From Micromonospora sp. NBC_01740 (lineage in GTDB: Bacteria; Actinomycetota; Actinomycetes; Mycobacteriales; Micromonosporaceae): DNA of 64,000 nt. The stretch lies in NCBI RefSeq assembly GCF_035920365.1, contig NZ_CP109150.1, positions 4,092,001 to 4,156,000 on the forward strand, in the 5' to 3' direction. Numbering within the stretch: position 1 is the first letter of the stretch; each line of letters begins with the position of its first letter. Positions 24,844-32,646 of the stretch are shown here, in pieces. Made by a program: the position numbers and the translations under genes. The notes beneath the pieces are model-generated. The model had not been told where the DNA came from. It saw only the letters and a list, made by a program, of their open reading frames with translations, and searched no databases.

Positions 24844-25560
24844 TCACGAAGCGGCGCAAGCGTTCGTGATGGTCTGGGTCCACACCTCGGGGTGGGTGAA
24901 CCAGAAGTCATGCGGTACGCCAGGCACGGTGGAGAACCTCCCACGTGGAACGAGTGCGGCGATCTGCGCCAGGGGCCATGGCGGGCGGATGTCGTCGCCG
25001 GCGGCGATGAGATGCATCGGTACGTCGCAGGCGGCGAGTCCGCTCCATAGATGAGGTCGATGGATCCAGTCGGTGAACGAATCGCTGAGAGCCGTATGTA
25101 CCTCGGGCACCCAGTCGATGTCGACAACGGCCTCTGTGGCCTTACCGGCTTTGTACGCCTCGGACCACGTGCGGTCACGCTGGAAGCCCCTACCAGCGAT
25201 TCCGACCACCGCGGCCACCGCCTCCGGACATTCAACCGCATAGCGTACGGCGAGATCACAACCCCAGGAATGTCCCACCACGGTCCAGGTGGTTACACCG
25301 ACCGCTTCACGGATGCCTTCAAGATCGGTGATTGCCTGTTCCATGGTGTGCGGGCCGCCGCCCGAGCGACCAACGCCACGCGGTTCGGGGTACCAGGCAC
25401 GGTGGCTACGAGGCGCGATTTCGTCTCGCTCCAAATACTGCACACAACCGGGACCACCGCTCAGGACGACGACGTCAGGGCCGTGGCCCGTCACGCCCAC
25501 GTGCAACGCCGCGGCGCCTGTGTGAATCAACCGCGACTCCATGTCCGCGAACGCTACCAA
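24844..25560 (-). CDS. Alpha/beta hydrolase (proline-iminopeptidase-like)
   Basis: 238 residues. The oxyanion segment VVLSGGPGCVQYLE and the nucleophile elbow GHSWG (S98) are clear. PRGVGRSGG is typical of the prolyl aminopeptidase/haloalkane dehalogenase group. An acid (AAGDDIRPPW) and histidine (VPHDFWF) complete the triad. It is somewhat short, with a reduced cap domain. No signal peptide, so cytoplasmic. Substrate unknown. An alternative start is the ATG at 25542. Confidence 0.82.
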   Translation of the reverse strand: MVAFADMESRLIHTGAAALHVGVTGHGPDVVVLSGGPGCVQYLERDEIAPRSHRAWYPEPRGVGRSGGGPHTMEQAITDLEGIREAVGVTTWTVVGHSWGCDLAVRYAVECPEAVAAVVGIAGRGFQRDRTWSEAYKAGKATEAVVDIDWVPEVHTALSDSFTDWIHRPHLWSGLAACDVPMHLIAAGDDIRPPWPLAQIAALVPRGRFSTVPGVPHDFWFTHPEVWTQTITNACAAS

Positions 25561-25839
25561 CGACAGCTTCCGCTCATGTACCCCTGAGCATCACTGAGCC
25601 CTTTTTCAACCTGATGTTGCTGGTCAGGCTGGTACACGGGGGCCGTAGATCGATGTAGGCGAGGCTCCAGGTAAGACAGCAAATCGACCAAAACCCGATG
25701 CCCCGACCGGGAGTCTCGCCTGTGCTGTCCTACCCCTCCACGATCTCGTTGTCCAGCCGGCCCTTGAGTCACCTGGCCGATCGCATCCGCAGCCACCGCA
25801 ACCACCGCCGATCCAGGTGGCGGCGCCTCGAAGCGGGGT

Positions 25840-26011
25840 GCTCGGCTGACGACAGCATCAGGTCCATGCCGAGCAGTTCGCCGAGCGCGTCCGCGTTCGC
25901 CAGCAACCACGGCGTGAAGGTGTGCGCCTCGTGCTTCCAGACTTGCCGCACGTCGAGCAGTTCGAGCTTGCCGAGCGTGGGCAGTCCCTCGCTGGCGTCC
26001 ACAAAGGTCAT
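25840..26011 (-). pseudogene. N-terminal remnant of a DUF4268-like protein
   Basis: From the ATG at 26011: TFVDASEGLPTLGKLELLDV, RQVWKHEAHTFTPWLLANAD and ALGELLGMDLMLSSAEHPA. The TPWLxxNxDxLGExLG pattern marks the start of DUF4268/RecB-like nuclease-fold proteins. After about 55 codons the frame degenerates. The nuclease part is missing. Confidence 0.5.
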
Positions 26012-26393
26012 TTCGCCGACCGTATCGGCTTGAGGCCCATCCTGACGTCCCAAGTCCGCCTCTTGGCGATGGCATCGCAGCGTCGACCGTCACGAGGTCG
26101 ATGAAGCCTCTCGATCGGGCATCCACGCGAGGAGGCGTACGTCCGACAGGCGATCCGCCGCCTCGGCGACCAGCGGTTCGTCGTGGTGGCGCGCGGCGGC
26201 CCGCAACCGGGCAAGTCTAGACGGCGCGTAGCTGGGGACCGGCGAGCCTGCAAGTCGGCGCTGAGCGCCGTTCCCGCATCGGTGATCGACTGCTGCGGCG
26301 GAGCAAGACGCCGCGAAGGCACGCCAGGATCTGGGCCGCCTCGGGCTTCTTCTGCTTCAGCGGCTCGCGGCGATCTAACCCCGGCGGGGAGGC
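26012..26393. other. No intact gene; possible coding remnants
   Basis: A minus-strand frame around 26098-26216 reads RLRAAARHHDEPLVAEAADR and then LSDVRLLAWMPDRE, protein-like but without a start. Nothing else is supported. The region ends at the terminator of the sugar transporter operon. Confidence 0.35.
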
Positions 26394-26432
26394 GCGGCTT
26401 TGGGCCCGGTTTCACGCCGAGCCCAAAGCCGC
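26394..26432 (-). terminator. Terminator of the sugar ABC transporter operon
   Basis: GCGGCTTTGGGC (26394-26405) pairs perfectly with GCCCAAAGCCGC (26421-26432), 12 bp with a 15-base loop, starting 10 bases past the stop of the last permease gene. There is no U-tract, as usual in high-GC actinomycetes. Confidence 0.8.
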
Positions 26433-26442
26433 GTTTCGGAGG

Positions 26443-27390
26443 TCAGCCCTTACGGCCCTGGGTAGCGACGCCTTCGATGAAGTACCGCTGGCCGAAGCTG
26501 AACAGCAGCAGCATGGGCAGCGTGACGAGCAGCGAGGCGACCATTACGTACTGGTAGTCGCCCTGCCCGCCGGCGGTGGGGCTGTACTTCGTCATGGCGT
26601 ACGCGATGCCGAGGGGAGCGGTGAAGTCCTCCATCGACTCCCCGTTGAGATAGATCAGCGCGCCCTGGAAGTTGTTCCACGCCGCCTGGAACTCGAACAG
26701 GAAGACGATGACGAACGACGGGATGGACAGCGGCATGGCGATCTTCCAGAACAGCTGCCAGTAGTTGGACCCGTCGATGCGGGCCGCCTCGAACAGCTCC
26801 CGGGGCAGGCTCAGGTAGAACTGCCGTTGCAGGAAGATGTAGAACGCCGAGCCGAACAGGTTGGCGCCGAACAGCGGCACCCAGGTGCCGAGGAGACCCG
26901 TCTCCTTCCAGATCAGGTACATCGGGATCATCGTGACCGCGCCGGGCAGCATCATCGTGCCCAGGACCAGCCCGAACAGCAGGTTGCGGCCGGGGAAGCG
27001 GAAGTACGCGAACCCGAAGGCCACCATCGAGCTGGAGATGGCGACCGTTATCGCGGCGAGCAGTGCGATCGACACGCTGTTGAACACCCAGTGCAGCAGC
27101 GGCAGCTCGCTCCAGACCTGGACGTAGTTGTCCCACCGCCAGGTCTTCGGGATCAACGAGTTGTCGAACACCTGGCTGGCCGGCTTGAGGCTGGCCGCGA
27201 TCAGCCAGACCAGGGGATACAGGAACAACGCGGCGAAGCCGACGAGCAGGAGGGTGAGCAGTACCCGCCCGACGGTCCATCTCGTCGGCCGGCGCCCGGG
27301 CTCCCGTATCCCTCCGGAGGGCGCGGCGTCCACGGCCTGGGCCAGGACGGGGGCTGCGGTGGGTGCCGTGCTGGGGCCGATTGTCGTCAC
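26443..27390 (-). CDS. Carbohydrate ABC transporter permease (MalG type)
   Basis: 315 residues, six membrane helices after a Pro-rich cytoplasmic N-terminus. The EAA loop is EAARIDGSNYWQLFWKIAMP, which docks the ATPase. It is a CUT1 family inner-membrane subunit for oligosaccharide uptake. Its start overlaps the stop of the partner permease by 4 bases. With the binding protein at 28487-29851 it forms a three-gene importer lacking its own ATPase; in actinomycetes a shared MsiK-type ATPase usually serves such systems. Confidence 0.93.
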   Translation of the reverse strand: MTTIGPSTAPTAAPVLAQAVDAAPSGGIREPGRRPTRWTVGRVLLTLLLVGFAALFLYPLVWLIAASLKPASQVFDNSLIPKTWRWDNYVQVWSELPLLHWVFNSVSIALLAAITVAISSSMVAFGFAYFRFPGRNLLFGLVLGTMMLPGAVTMIPMYLIWKETGLLGTWVPLFGANLFGSAFYIFLQRQFYLSLPRELFEAARIDGSNYWQLFWKIAMPLSIPSFVIVFLFEFQAAWNNFQGALIYLNGESMEDFTAPLGIAYAMTKYSPTAGGQGDYQYVMVASLLVTLPMLLLFSFGQRYFIEGVATQGRKG

Positions 27391-28358
27391 GACCGCTCTC
27401 CCTCGTAGTACACGAAGCGGTTGCCGACCTTGACCTGGATGAAGGTCAGGATCATCAGGATGACGAAGAGCAGCCAGGCCATCGCCGCCGCGAAGCCGAA
27501 GTTGAACTGCCGGAACGCCTCCTGGAACAGGTAGACCGCGTAGAACAGCGACGCCTCCGGCGCCGGGTTGTTCTGGTCCCGCCAGAACAGCAGGTAAGCC
27601 TGGTCGAAGATCTGGAACGCCGCGATGGTCAGGATGATGACGTTGAAGAACAGCGCCCCGGAGATCATCGGCAGGGTGATGGAGAAGAACTGGCGGACGG
27701 GGCCCGCCCCGTCGAGCGAGGCGACCTCGTACAGGTCACGCGGCACGTTCTTGAGCGCGGCCAGGAAGATGACCATCGTGCCGCTGACCGTCCAGAGGGC
27801 CATGAGCACGATCGACGGCTTGACCCACGTCGGGTCCACCAGCCACTGCGGGCCCTCGATGCCGATGAAGCGCAGGCCCTGGTTGATGGCGCCGGTGTTG
27901 CCGTTCAGCAGCAGGAAGAAGATCGACGCCGTGGCCACCGCCGGGGTCATCTTCGGCAGGTAGTAGACCGTGCGGAAGAACCCGGCGCCGCGGCCCACCC
28001 GGTTGAGCAGCACCGCCAGCAGCAGCGCGAAGCAGATCTCCAGGGGTACGGCCAGCACGGCGTAGAACAGGGTGTTCGCCAGCGACTTGGCGACCTTCGG
28101 GTTCTCCAGCAGCGCCTCGTAGTTGCTGGTCCCGGTCGGCCGGATGACGTTGGTCGCCAGGTTGTACTTGCTGAACGAGATGACCAGGCTGTAGATCATC
28201 GATCCGGCGGTGAAGACGAGGAAGCCGATGATCCACGGCGAGATGAAGAGGTAGCCGGCCAGCGCCTCCCGGCGGTTGTACTTCCTTCCCCGGCCCGGCC
28301 GTTTCCTGCTGCTGTCGCGAGTGCCGTCGCCGGAGGGTGCGACGGTGGTACTTGTCAT
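27387..28358 (-). CDS. Carbohydrate ABC transporter permease (MalF type)
   Basis: 323 residues from the ATG at 28358, which has GGAGG eight bases upstream; an upstream extension to 28421 is not needed. Six helices starting at ALAGYLFISPWIIGFLVF. The EAA-type loop is YEVASLDGAGPVRQFFSITL. It pairs with the MalG-type subunit downstream. The substrate is inferred from neighbouring mannosidases and hexosaminidase to be a mannose- or GlcNAc-containing oligosaccharide. Confidence 0.93.
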   Translation of the reverse strand: MTSTTVAPSGDGTRDSSRKRPGRGRKYNRREALAGYLFISPWIIGFLVFTAGSMIYSLVISFSKYNLATNVIRPTGTSNYEALLENPKVAKSLANTLFYAVLAVPLEICFALLLAVLLNRVGRGAGFFRTVYYLPKMTPAVATASIFFLLLNGNTGAINQGLRFIGIEGPQWLVDPTWVKPSIVLMALWTVSGTMVIFLAALKNVPRDLYEVASLDGAGPVRQFFSITLPMISGALFFNVIILTIAAFQIFDQAYLLFWRDQNNPAPEASLFYAVYLFQEAFRQFNFGFAAAMAWLLFVILMILTFIQVKVGNRFVYYEGERS

Positions 28359-28486
28359 CCAACGCCTCCATGGTGTGCCGGGTGCCGGAGATTCCCGGGG
28401 TGGATCGCAAGATCTCCACAATGCGGCGTGGCGGGCTCCCGCGCCATGCGAGGACCCGCCACGCCCACGAGGTACGTTGCTGGCGG

Positions 28487-29851
28487 TCAGCCGCCGGTAA
28501 CGGTCTTGTACGCGTTCATCGACGCCGTCTGGGCGTCGGCGAGCGCCTGCTGGGCGGGCTTGCTGCCGAGCAGCGCCGCGGTGACGGCGTTCAGCAGTTC
28601 CTGCTTGATCTGCTGGCCGGCCGGCGAGGCTCCCACGCTCTTGCCGGCGTCCGCGACCTCGTAGTACGTGCTGATCACCTGGTCGAAGCCGGCGTCACCG
28701 CTGGGCTTGACGTACTTCTCCCGGATGGCCTTGTCGGACACCGGCGACCCGGTGAACAGGCCGGTGTTGATGGACTTCTTCTCCTCCACCGTCTTGGCCC
28801 GAGCCTCGGCGGCGGCGTTCCAGGAGCCCTCCTCGGTCAGCGCGAGCGCCCACTTGCAGGCGGCCGAGGGGTTCTTTGCCTGGGCGGGGATCACGAACGA
28901 GGTGCCCCCGGCCTGGGTGACCGGGTTGCCGTCCTTGCCCTTGAACGGCACGGCGCCCAGCTTGATCTTGTCCTTGTACGGCGAGAGGACGTTGGGGTAC
29001 CACTGGGCGTCCACCTCCGCCCCGACCTGGTTCTGGACGAACTGGTTCTTCTCGCCGAACATGTCGAACGAGTCGGTGAAGCTCTTGTACTTGGCGAACC
29101 CGCCCTGCGCGTCCACGATCTTCTTGAGCAGTTCGAGCGCGGCGACGTTGTTCGGGTCGTCCAGGGCGGGCTTGCCGTCGGCGTCGGCGAGCTTGCCGCC
29201 CATGCCGACGAGCCAGAGGTTGATCTGGCCGGTCGCCTGCGGGTTGAACCCGAGCGTCGTCGGCACGCCGCCGTTGGCCTTGTACATCTTCGCGACGGCG
29301 GTGAGCAGCTTGTCGGGGTTCGACGTGTCGATGTCGGCGTCCTGCACGCCCGCCGCGTCCATGGCCTTCTTGTTCAGGATGATCGCCGCCGGCTGGTAGA
29401 ACTGCGGCACCGCCCACATCTGACCCTTGTACGTGACGTCGTTGGCCACCGCCGGGTACCAGCGGTCCTTGGTGACCTTGTTGACCTCCAGGCACTTGTC
29501 GAGCGGCTGGATGAGGCCCTGGGCGGCGTAGGTGAGGACCAGCTCACGGTCCATCTGCACCACGTCGGGGACGTTGCCGCTGGCCTGGCGGGTGGTGAAC
29601 TTCTGCGCGTCGAAGCCGGTCTGGTCCATCTCGATCTTGACGCCGTCGAGCTGCTTGGCCGCGTACTCGATCCGGGCCTTGCCGACGTCGTCGGCGTTGT
29701 TGAACCCCCAGGCGCTCAAGGTCCCGGTGGGCTTGGCGTCGAAGTTCGCGGCCTCGCCGCCGCTGTCGCCTTCGGACGATCCACAGGCGGCAGTCGCGAC
29801 GAGTGCGGCGGCGACGCCTGCGGCTATGAAGGCAGCTCGCCTTTTCCTCAT
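28487..29851 (-). CDS. Sugar ABC transporter substrate-binding lipoprotein
   Basis: 454 residues. The signal peptide RKRRAAFIAAGVAAALVATAAC ends in a lipobox-like TAAC, so C23 would be lipidated and the protein held outside the membrane. The body is a family 1 extracellular solute-binding protein (VPDVVQMDRELVLTYAAQGL, CKWALALTEEGSWNAAAEAR). It is first gene of the importer operon, with a predicted promoter and operator just upstream (29914-29962). Confidence 0.92.
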   Translation of the reverse strand: MRKRRAAFIAAGVAAALVATAACGSSEGDSGGEAANFDAKPTGTLSAWGFNNADDVGKARIEYAAKQLDGVKIEMDQTGFDAQKFTTRQASGNVPDVVQMDRELVLTYAAQGLIQPLDKCLEVNKVTKDRWYPAVANDVTYKGQMWAVPQFYQPAAIILNKKAMDAAGVQDADIDTSNPDKLLTAVAKMYKANGGVPTTLGFNPQATGQINLWLVGMGGKLADADGKPALDDPNNVAALELLKKIVDAQGGFAKYKSFTDSFDMFGEKNQFVQNQVGAEVDAQWYPNVLSPYKDKIKLGAVPFKGKDGNPVTQAGGTSFVIPAQAKNPSAACKWALALTEEGSWNAAAEARAKTVEEKKSINTGLFTGSPVSDKAIREKYVKPSGDAGFDQVISTYYEVADAGKSVGASPAGQQIKQELLNAVTAALLGSKPAQQALADAQTASMNAYKTVTGG

Positions 29852-29913
29852 CTGGGTCCCTTCGACGGCGTGCGGGGCCGGCGGGACCGGCCCTCAAGAG
29901 GCTGAAGTCAGCA

Positions 29914-29962
29914 TGGAATCCGTACCAGGCGGGACCGTAGCCGAACGTGACACCGGACACAA
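29914..29962 (-). promoter_or_regulatory. Promoter and LacI-type operator of the importer operon
   Basis: On the minus strand TTGTGT (29962-29957), a 17-base spacer and TACGGT (29939-29934) make a sigma-A-like promoter. TGGTACGGATTCCA (29927-29914) lies on the predicted start point. It matches 11 of 14 bases of TGGTATCGATCCCA found before two other genes of this island. The match is degenerate, so this site is the weakest of the set. Confidence 0.5.
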
Positions 29963-30012
29963 GTGGGGAATATTTCCATTTAGTGTCGGCCCAGGTCAGA
30001 GGCAAACTGGGG

Positions 30013-30063
30013 TTGCCAGGAGGGCCGATGTGGAGTTGGATCCGGTGTGACAACGATGCCACA
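30013..30063 (+). promoter_or_regulatory. Promoter and second-type operator before the GH38-like gene
   Basis: TTGCCA (30013-30018), a 17-base spacer and TTGGAT (30036-30041), then TGTGACAACGATGCCACA (30046-30063), an 18-base dyad (half-site TGTGRCAWC) with a central CG, placed over the predicted start. The shape is LacI-like but the sequence differs from the TGGGATCGATCCCA sites. A related dyad is at 35737-35754. Confidence 0.5.
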
Positions 30064-30076
30064 ATCGGGGGCCTGA

Positions 30077-32575
30077 GTGTCGACCATCAGCCAGATCCTG
30101 CTCATCGGACATACCCACCACGACGTGGGCTACACCAACAGCCCGCGCCTGCTGGACGACCAGCACCGGCGCGTCGTCGCCGAGGTGCTGCGGCTCTGCG
30201 AGGCGGACCCGGAACCCGGCCCGGCCCAGTTCCGCTGGACGTTCGAGGTGGCCCGGCCGGTGCTGCGCCACCTCGCCGAGACCGGCGAAGCCGGGGCGGC
30301 GCAGCTGCGACGGCTCGTGCACGAGGGCCGGGTCGCCGTGACGGGTGGCTACCTCAACATGACCCAGCTGCCGTCCGATGCGGAGTTCGGGGCGGCGTAC
30401 GACGCGCTCCAGGTGTTCCGGGCCGCCGGACTGCCGGTGCGTACCCAGCAGCACGGTGACGTCAACGGGATCGCCTGGGGCACCGTCGAGGCGATGCGCC
30501 GGGCGGGGATGTCCCGGCTCGTGATGGCGCTCAACCCCGACCACGGCCGGGCGCCGTACGAGCAGCCGACCGGGTTCTGGTGGGAGGGGACCAGCGGCCA
30601 GCGGGTGTTCGTCTGGCTCTCCACGCACTACGGCTTCGGCGAGCAGTGGGGGATCGTCGACGGTGACGTGGTCGCCGCCCAACGCCACATCGCGGCCTTC
30701 GTCGAGCGGCTGGCGGCGCGCCCGGACTACCCGTACGACGTCGCGGTGGTCCACGCGGCGAACGACAACCGCTGGCCGACGCCGCTGTTCCTCGACGTGG
30801 TGCGGCACTGGAACACCGTGCCGGGCAACCCGCCGATGCGCACGGCGACCATCGACGAGGCCCTCGACCTGCTGGAGCCGCAGGCCAGCCGGGCGGACGT
30901 GCCGGTCGTCCGCGGCGAGTGGTCGGACTGGTGGTCGCACGGCCACGGGCCCACGGCCCGGGAGGTGGCCGTCTACCGGGAGGCCCGGTCGTTCGCCCGG
31001 GCGGCCCAGACGAGTCTCGGGCTGACCCTGCTCCGGGGGGACGGCGAACCGGCGCTCGCCCACGTGCTCGGCTACCGGCGCGGGCCGACCCGGCTGCGCG
31101 ACGCACACGAGGTGGTCGCCGACCTGGCCAGGGTGGACGAGGACCTGCTGCTGTTCGGCGAGCACACCTGGGGCTCCTGGGAGACGTACTCCAAGCCGCA
31201 CTCCACCTTCAGCCACTCGCACTGGAACGCCAAGGCCGGATTCGCGTACCAGGCGTACGACCTCGCGCGTGACCTGGCCGTCGAGGGGATGTTCCGGCTC
31301 GCGGCGAGCGGCACGGACCCGGCCGGCGCGGCGCCCGTGCCGGCCGCGGGCGGCGGGATCCTCGTGGTCAACCCGACCGAGCGGGACCGGACCGAGCCCG
31401 TCGAGGTCGAGCTGGACACCACCCGCCGGGCGCGGCTGGTCGCCCGGGCGCCGGCCTTCGGTGTGGCACTGCTGCCGACGCCCGGAGCGTCGACGGCGCG
31501 GACCGGCCGGGAGATCGCCAAGGGGCCGTACCGGGTGGTGGTCGATCCGGCGCGCGGCGGCGTGGTGTCCCTGGTCGACCGGCGCGACGGCCGGGAGCTG
31601 GTGGACCCCGCCGTGCCGCACGGGCTGGGCGCGGTGGTGGTCGAGAGGATCCCCACCGGCTGCGACCATCCGATGGTGGTGCGCTCGCCCAAGGACTTCC
31701 ATCCGGACTTCCCGGGACCGGACTTCGAGCGGCTGGTCGCCCGGGGCGAGGACGAACCGGCGATCACCGAGTCGGCCGAGCTGGCCACCATCACGTGGCG
31801 GGTCACCCCGGCGGATCTCCCGGCGGCCACCGTGGCGCTCACGCTCTATCGCGACGCCGACGTCGTGGACCTCGACGTGCACCTGGTCAAGCCCGCGCGG
31901 CTGGAACCGGAGAGCATCTTCGTGGCGTTCCCGTTCGCGGTGCCCGACCCGGAGTTCCTGCTGGAGACCGCCGGCGCGGTGTACGCGGCCGGGACGGAAC
32001 AGCTCCCGGACACCAGCAGGGACTGGCATTCGGTCCAGCACGCGGTCGGTGTGACCAACCGTGACCACGGCATCCTGTGGGGCAGCTTCGACGCGCCGCT
32101 CGTGCAGGTGGGCGGCTTCCACACCGGGCGGTGGGCGCGGACCCTCGCGGTGGCCGGTGGACAGGTGAACAGCTGGCTGATGAACAACCTGCACTTCACC
32201 AACTTCCAGGCGAGCCAGGACGGCACCCGGCGGTACCGCTACCGGTTCGCCGCGCGCTCCGGCCCGGTGACCCGCGAGCAGGTCCGGGTGTACGGCCGGA
32301 ACCTGCTGGAACCGTTGCAGGCGCGGCGGTACGCGGGGCCGGTCGGCGTGACGGGCGGCAGCGGGCTCCGGGTGGAACCGGCGGACCGCCTGCTCGCCGA
32401 GGTCCGGCCGGCCGGCGATCAGGCGGTGCGGGTACGGCTGCGCAACATCGGCGCCGAACCGGTGGCGGCCACCGTCGAGTGGGCCGGCCCGGGGGTGACC
32501 GGCGGCGGTCCGGTTACCGTCGCCGGCCACGGGATCGCCGACGTGACGCTGCGCCGCGCCGACCCGCCGTCCTGA
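30077..32575 (+). CDS. GH38-type alpha-mannosidase-like glycosidase (DUF5054-like)
   Basis: 832 residues from the GTG at 30077 with GGGGG six bases upstream. The N-terminal GH38 beta/alpha barrel has the metal site HTHHDVGYT (H12, D16) and GDVNG near the expected nucleophile position. The central and C-terminal parts are the beta-sandwich domains of the family (WSVVHRDH-type region replaced by HAVGVTNRDHGILWGSF). It is more diverged than the other two GH38 genes. No signal peptide, so intracellular. It diverges from the importer operon. Confidence 0.75.
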   Translation: MSTISQILLIGHTHHDVGYTNSPRLLDDQHRRVVAEVLRLCEADPEPGPAQFRWTFEVARPVLRHLAETGEAGAAQLRRLVHEGRVAVTGGYLNMTQLPSDAEFGAAYDALQVFRAAGLPVRTQQHGDVNGIAWGTVEAMRRAGMSRLVMALNPDHGRAPYEQPTGFWWEGTSGQRVFVWLSTHYGFGEQWGIVDGDVVAAQRHIAAFVERLAARPDYPYDVAVVHAANDNRWPTPLFLDVVRHWNTVPGNPPMRTATIDEALDLLEPQASRADVPVVRGEWSDWWSHGHGPTAREVAVYREARSFARAAQTSLGLTLLRGDGEPALAHVLGYRRGPTRLRDAHEVVADLARVDEDLLLFGEHTWGSWETYSKPHSTFSHSHWNAKAGFAYQAYDLARDLAVEGMFRLAASGTDPAGAAPVPAAGGGILVVNPTERDRTEPVEVELDTTRRARLVARAPAFGVALLPTPGASTARTGREIAKGPYRVVVDPARGGVVSLVDRRDGRELVDPAVPHGLGAVVVERIPTGCDHPMVVRSPKDFHPDFPGPDFERLVARGEDEPAITESAELATITWRVTPADLPAATVALTLYRDADVVDLDVHLVKPARLEPESIFVAFPFAVPDPEFLLETAGAVYAAGTEQLPDTSRDWHSVQHAVGVTNRDHGILWGSFDAPLVQVGGFHTGRWARTLAVAGGQVNSWLMNNLHFTNFQASQDGTRRYRYRFAARSGPVTREQVRVYGRNLLEPLQARRYAGPVGVTGGSGLRVEPADRLLAEVRPAGDQAVRVRLRNIGAEPVAATVEWAGPGVTGGGPVTVAGHGIADVTLRRADPPS

Positions 32576-32583
32576 CCCCGGCG

Positions 32584-32632
32584 ACCCGGGCGTGGTCTTC
32601 GCTTACGGACTCAGCGAAGATCACGCCCGGGT
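32584..32632. terminator. Bidirectional terminator between convergent mannosidase genes
   Basis: ACCCGGGCGTGGTCTTCGCT (32584-32603) pairs with AGCGAAGATCACGCCCGGGT (32613-32632) over 20 positions with one G-T pair and a nine-base loop. It sits between the convergent stops at 32575 and 32647. Confidence 0.85.
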
Positions 32633-32646
32633 GTCACCACGCTCGC

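Noticed and set aside
29996..32530. 844-codon minus-strand open frame
   Set aside because: Antisense shadow of the GH38-like gene at 30077; Arg/His/Gly-rich composition without motifs.
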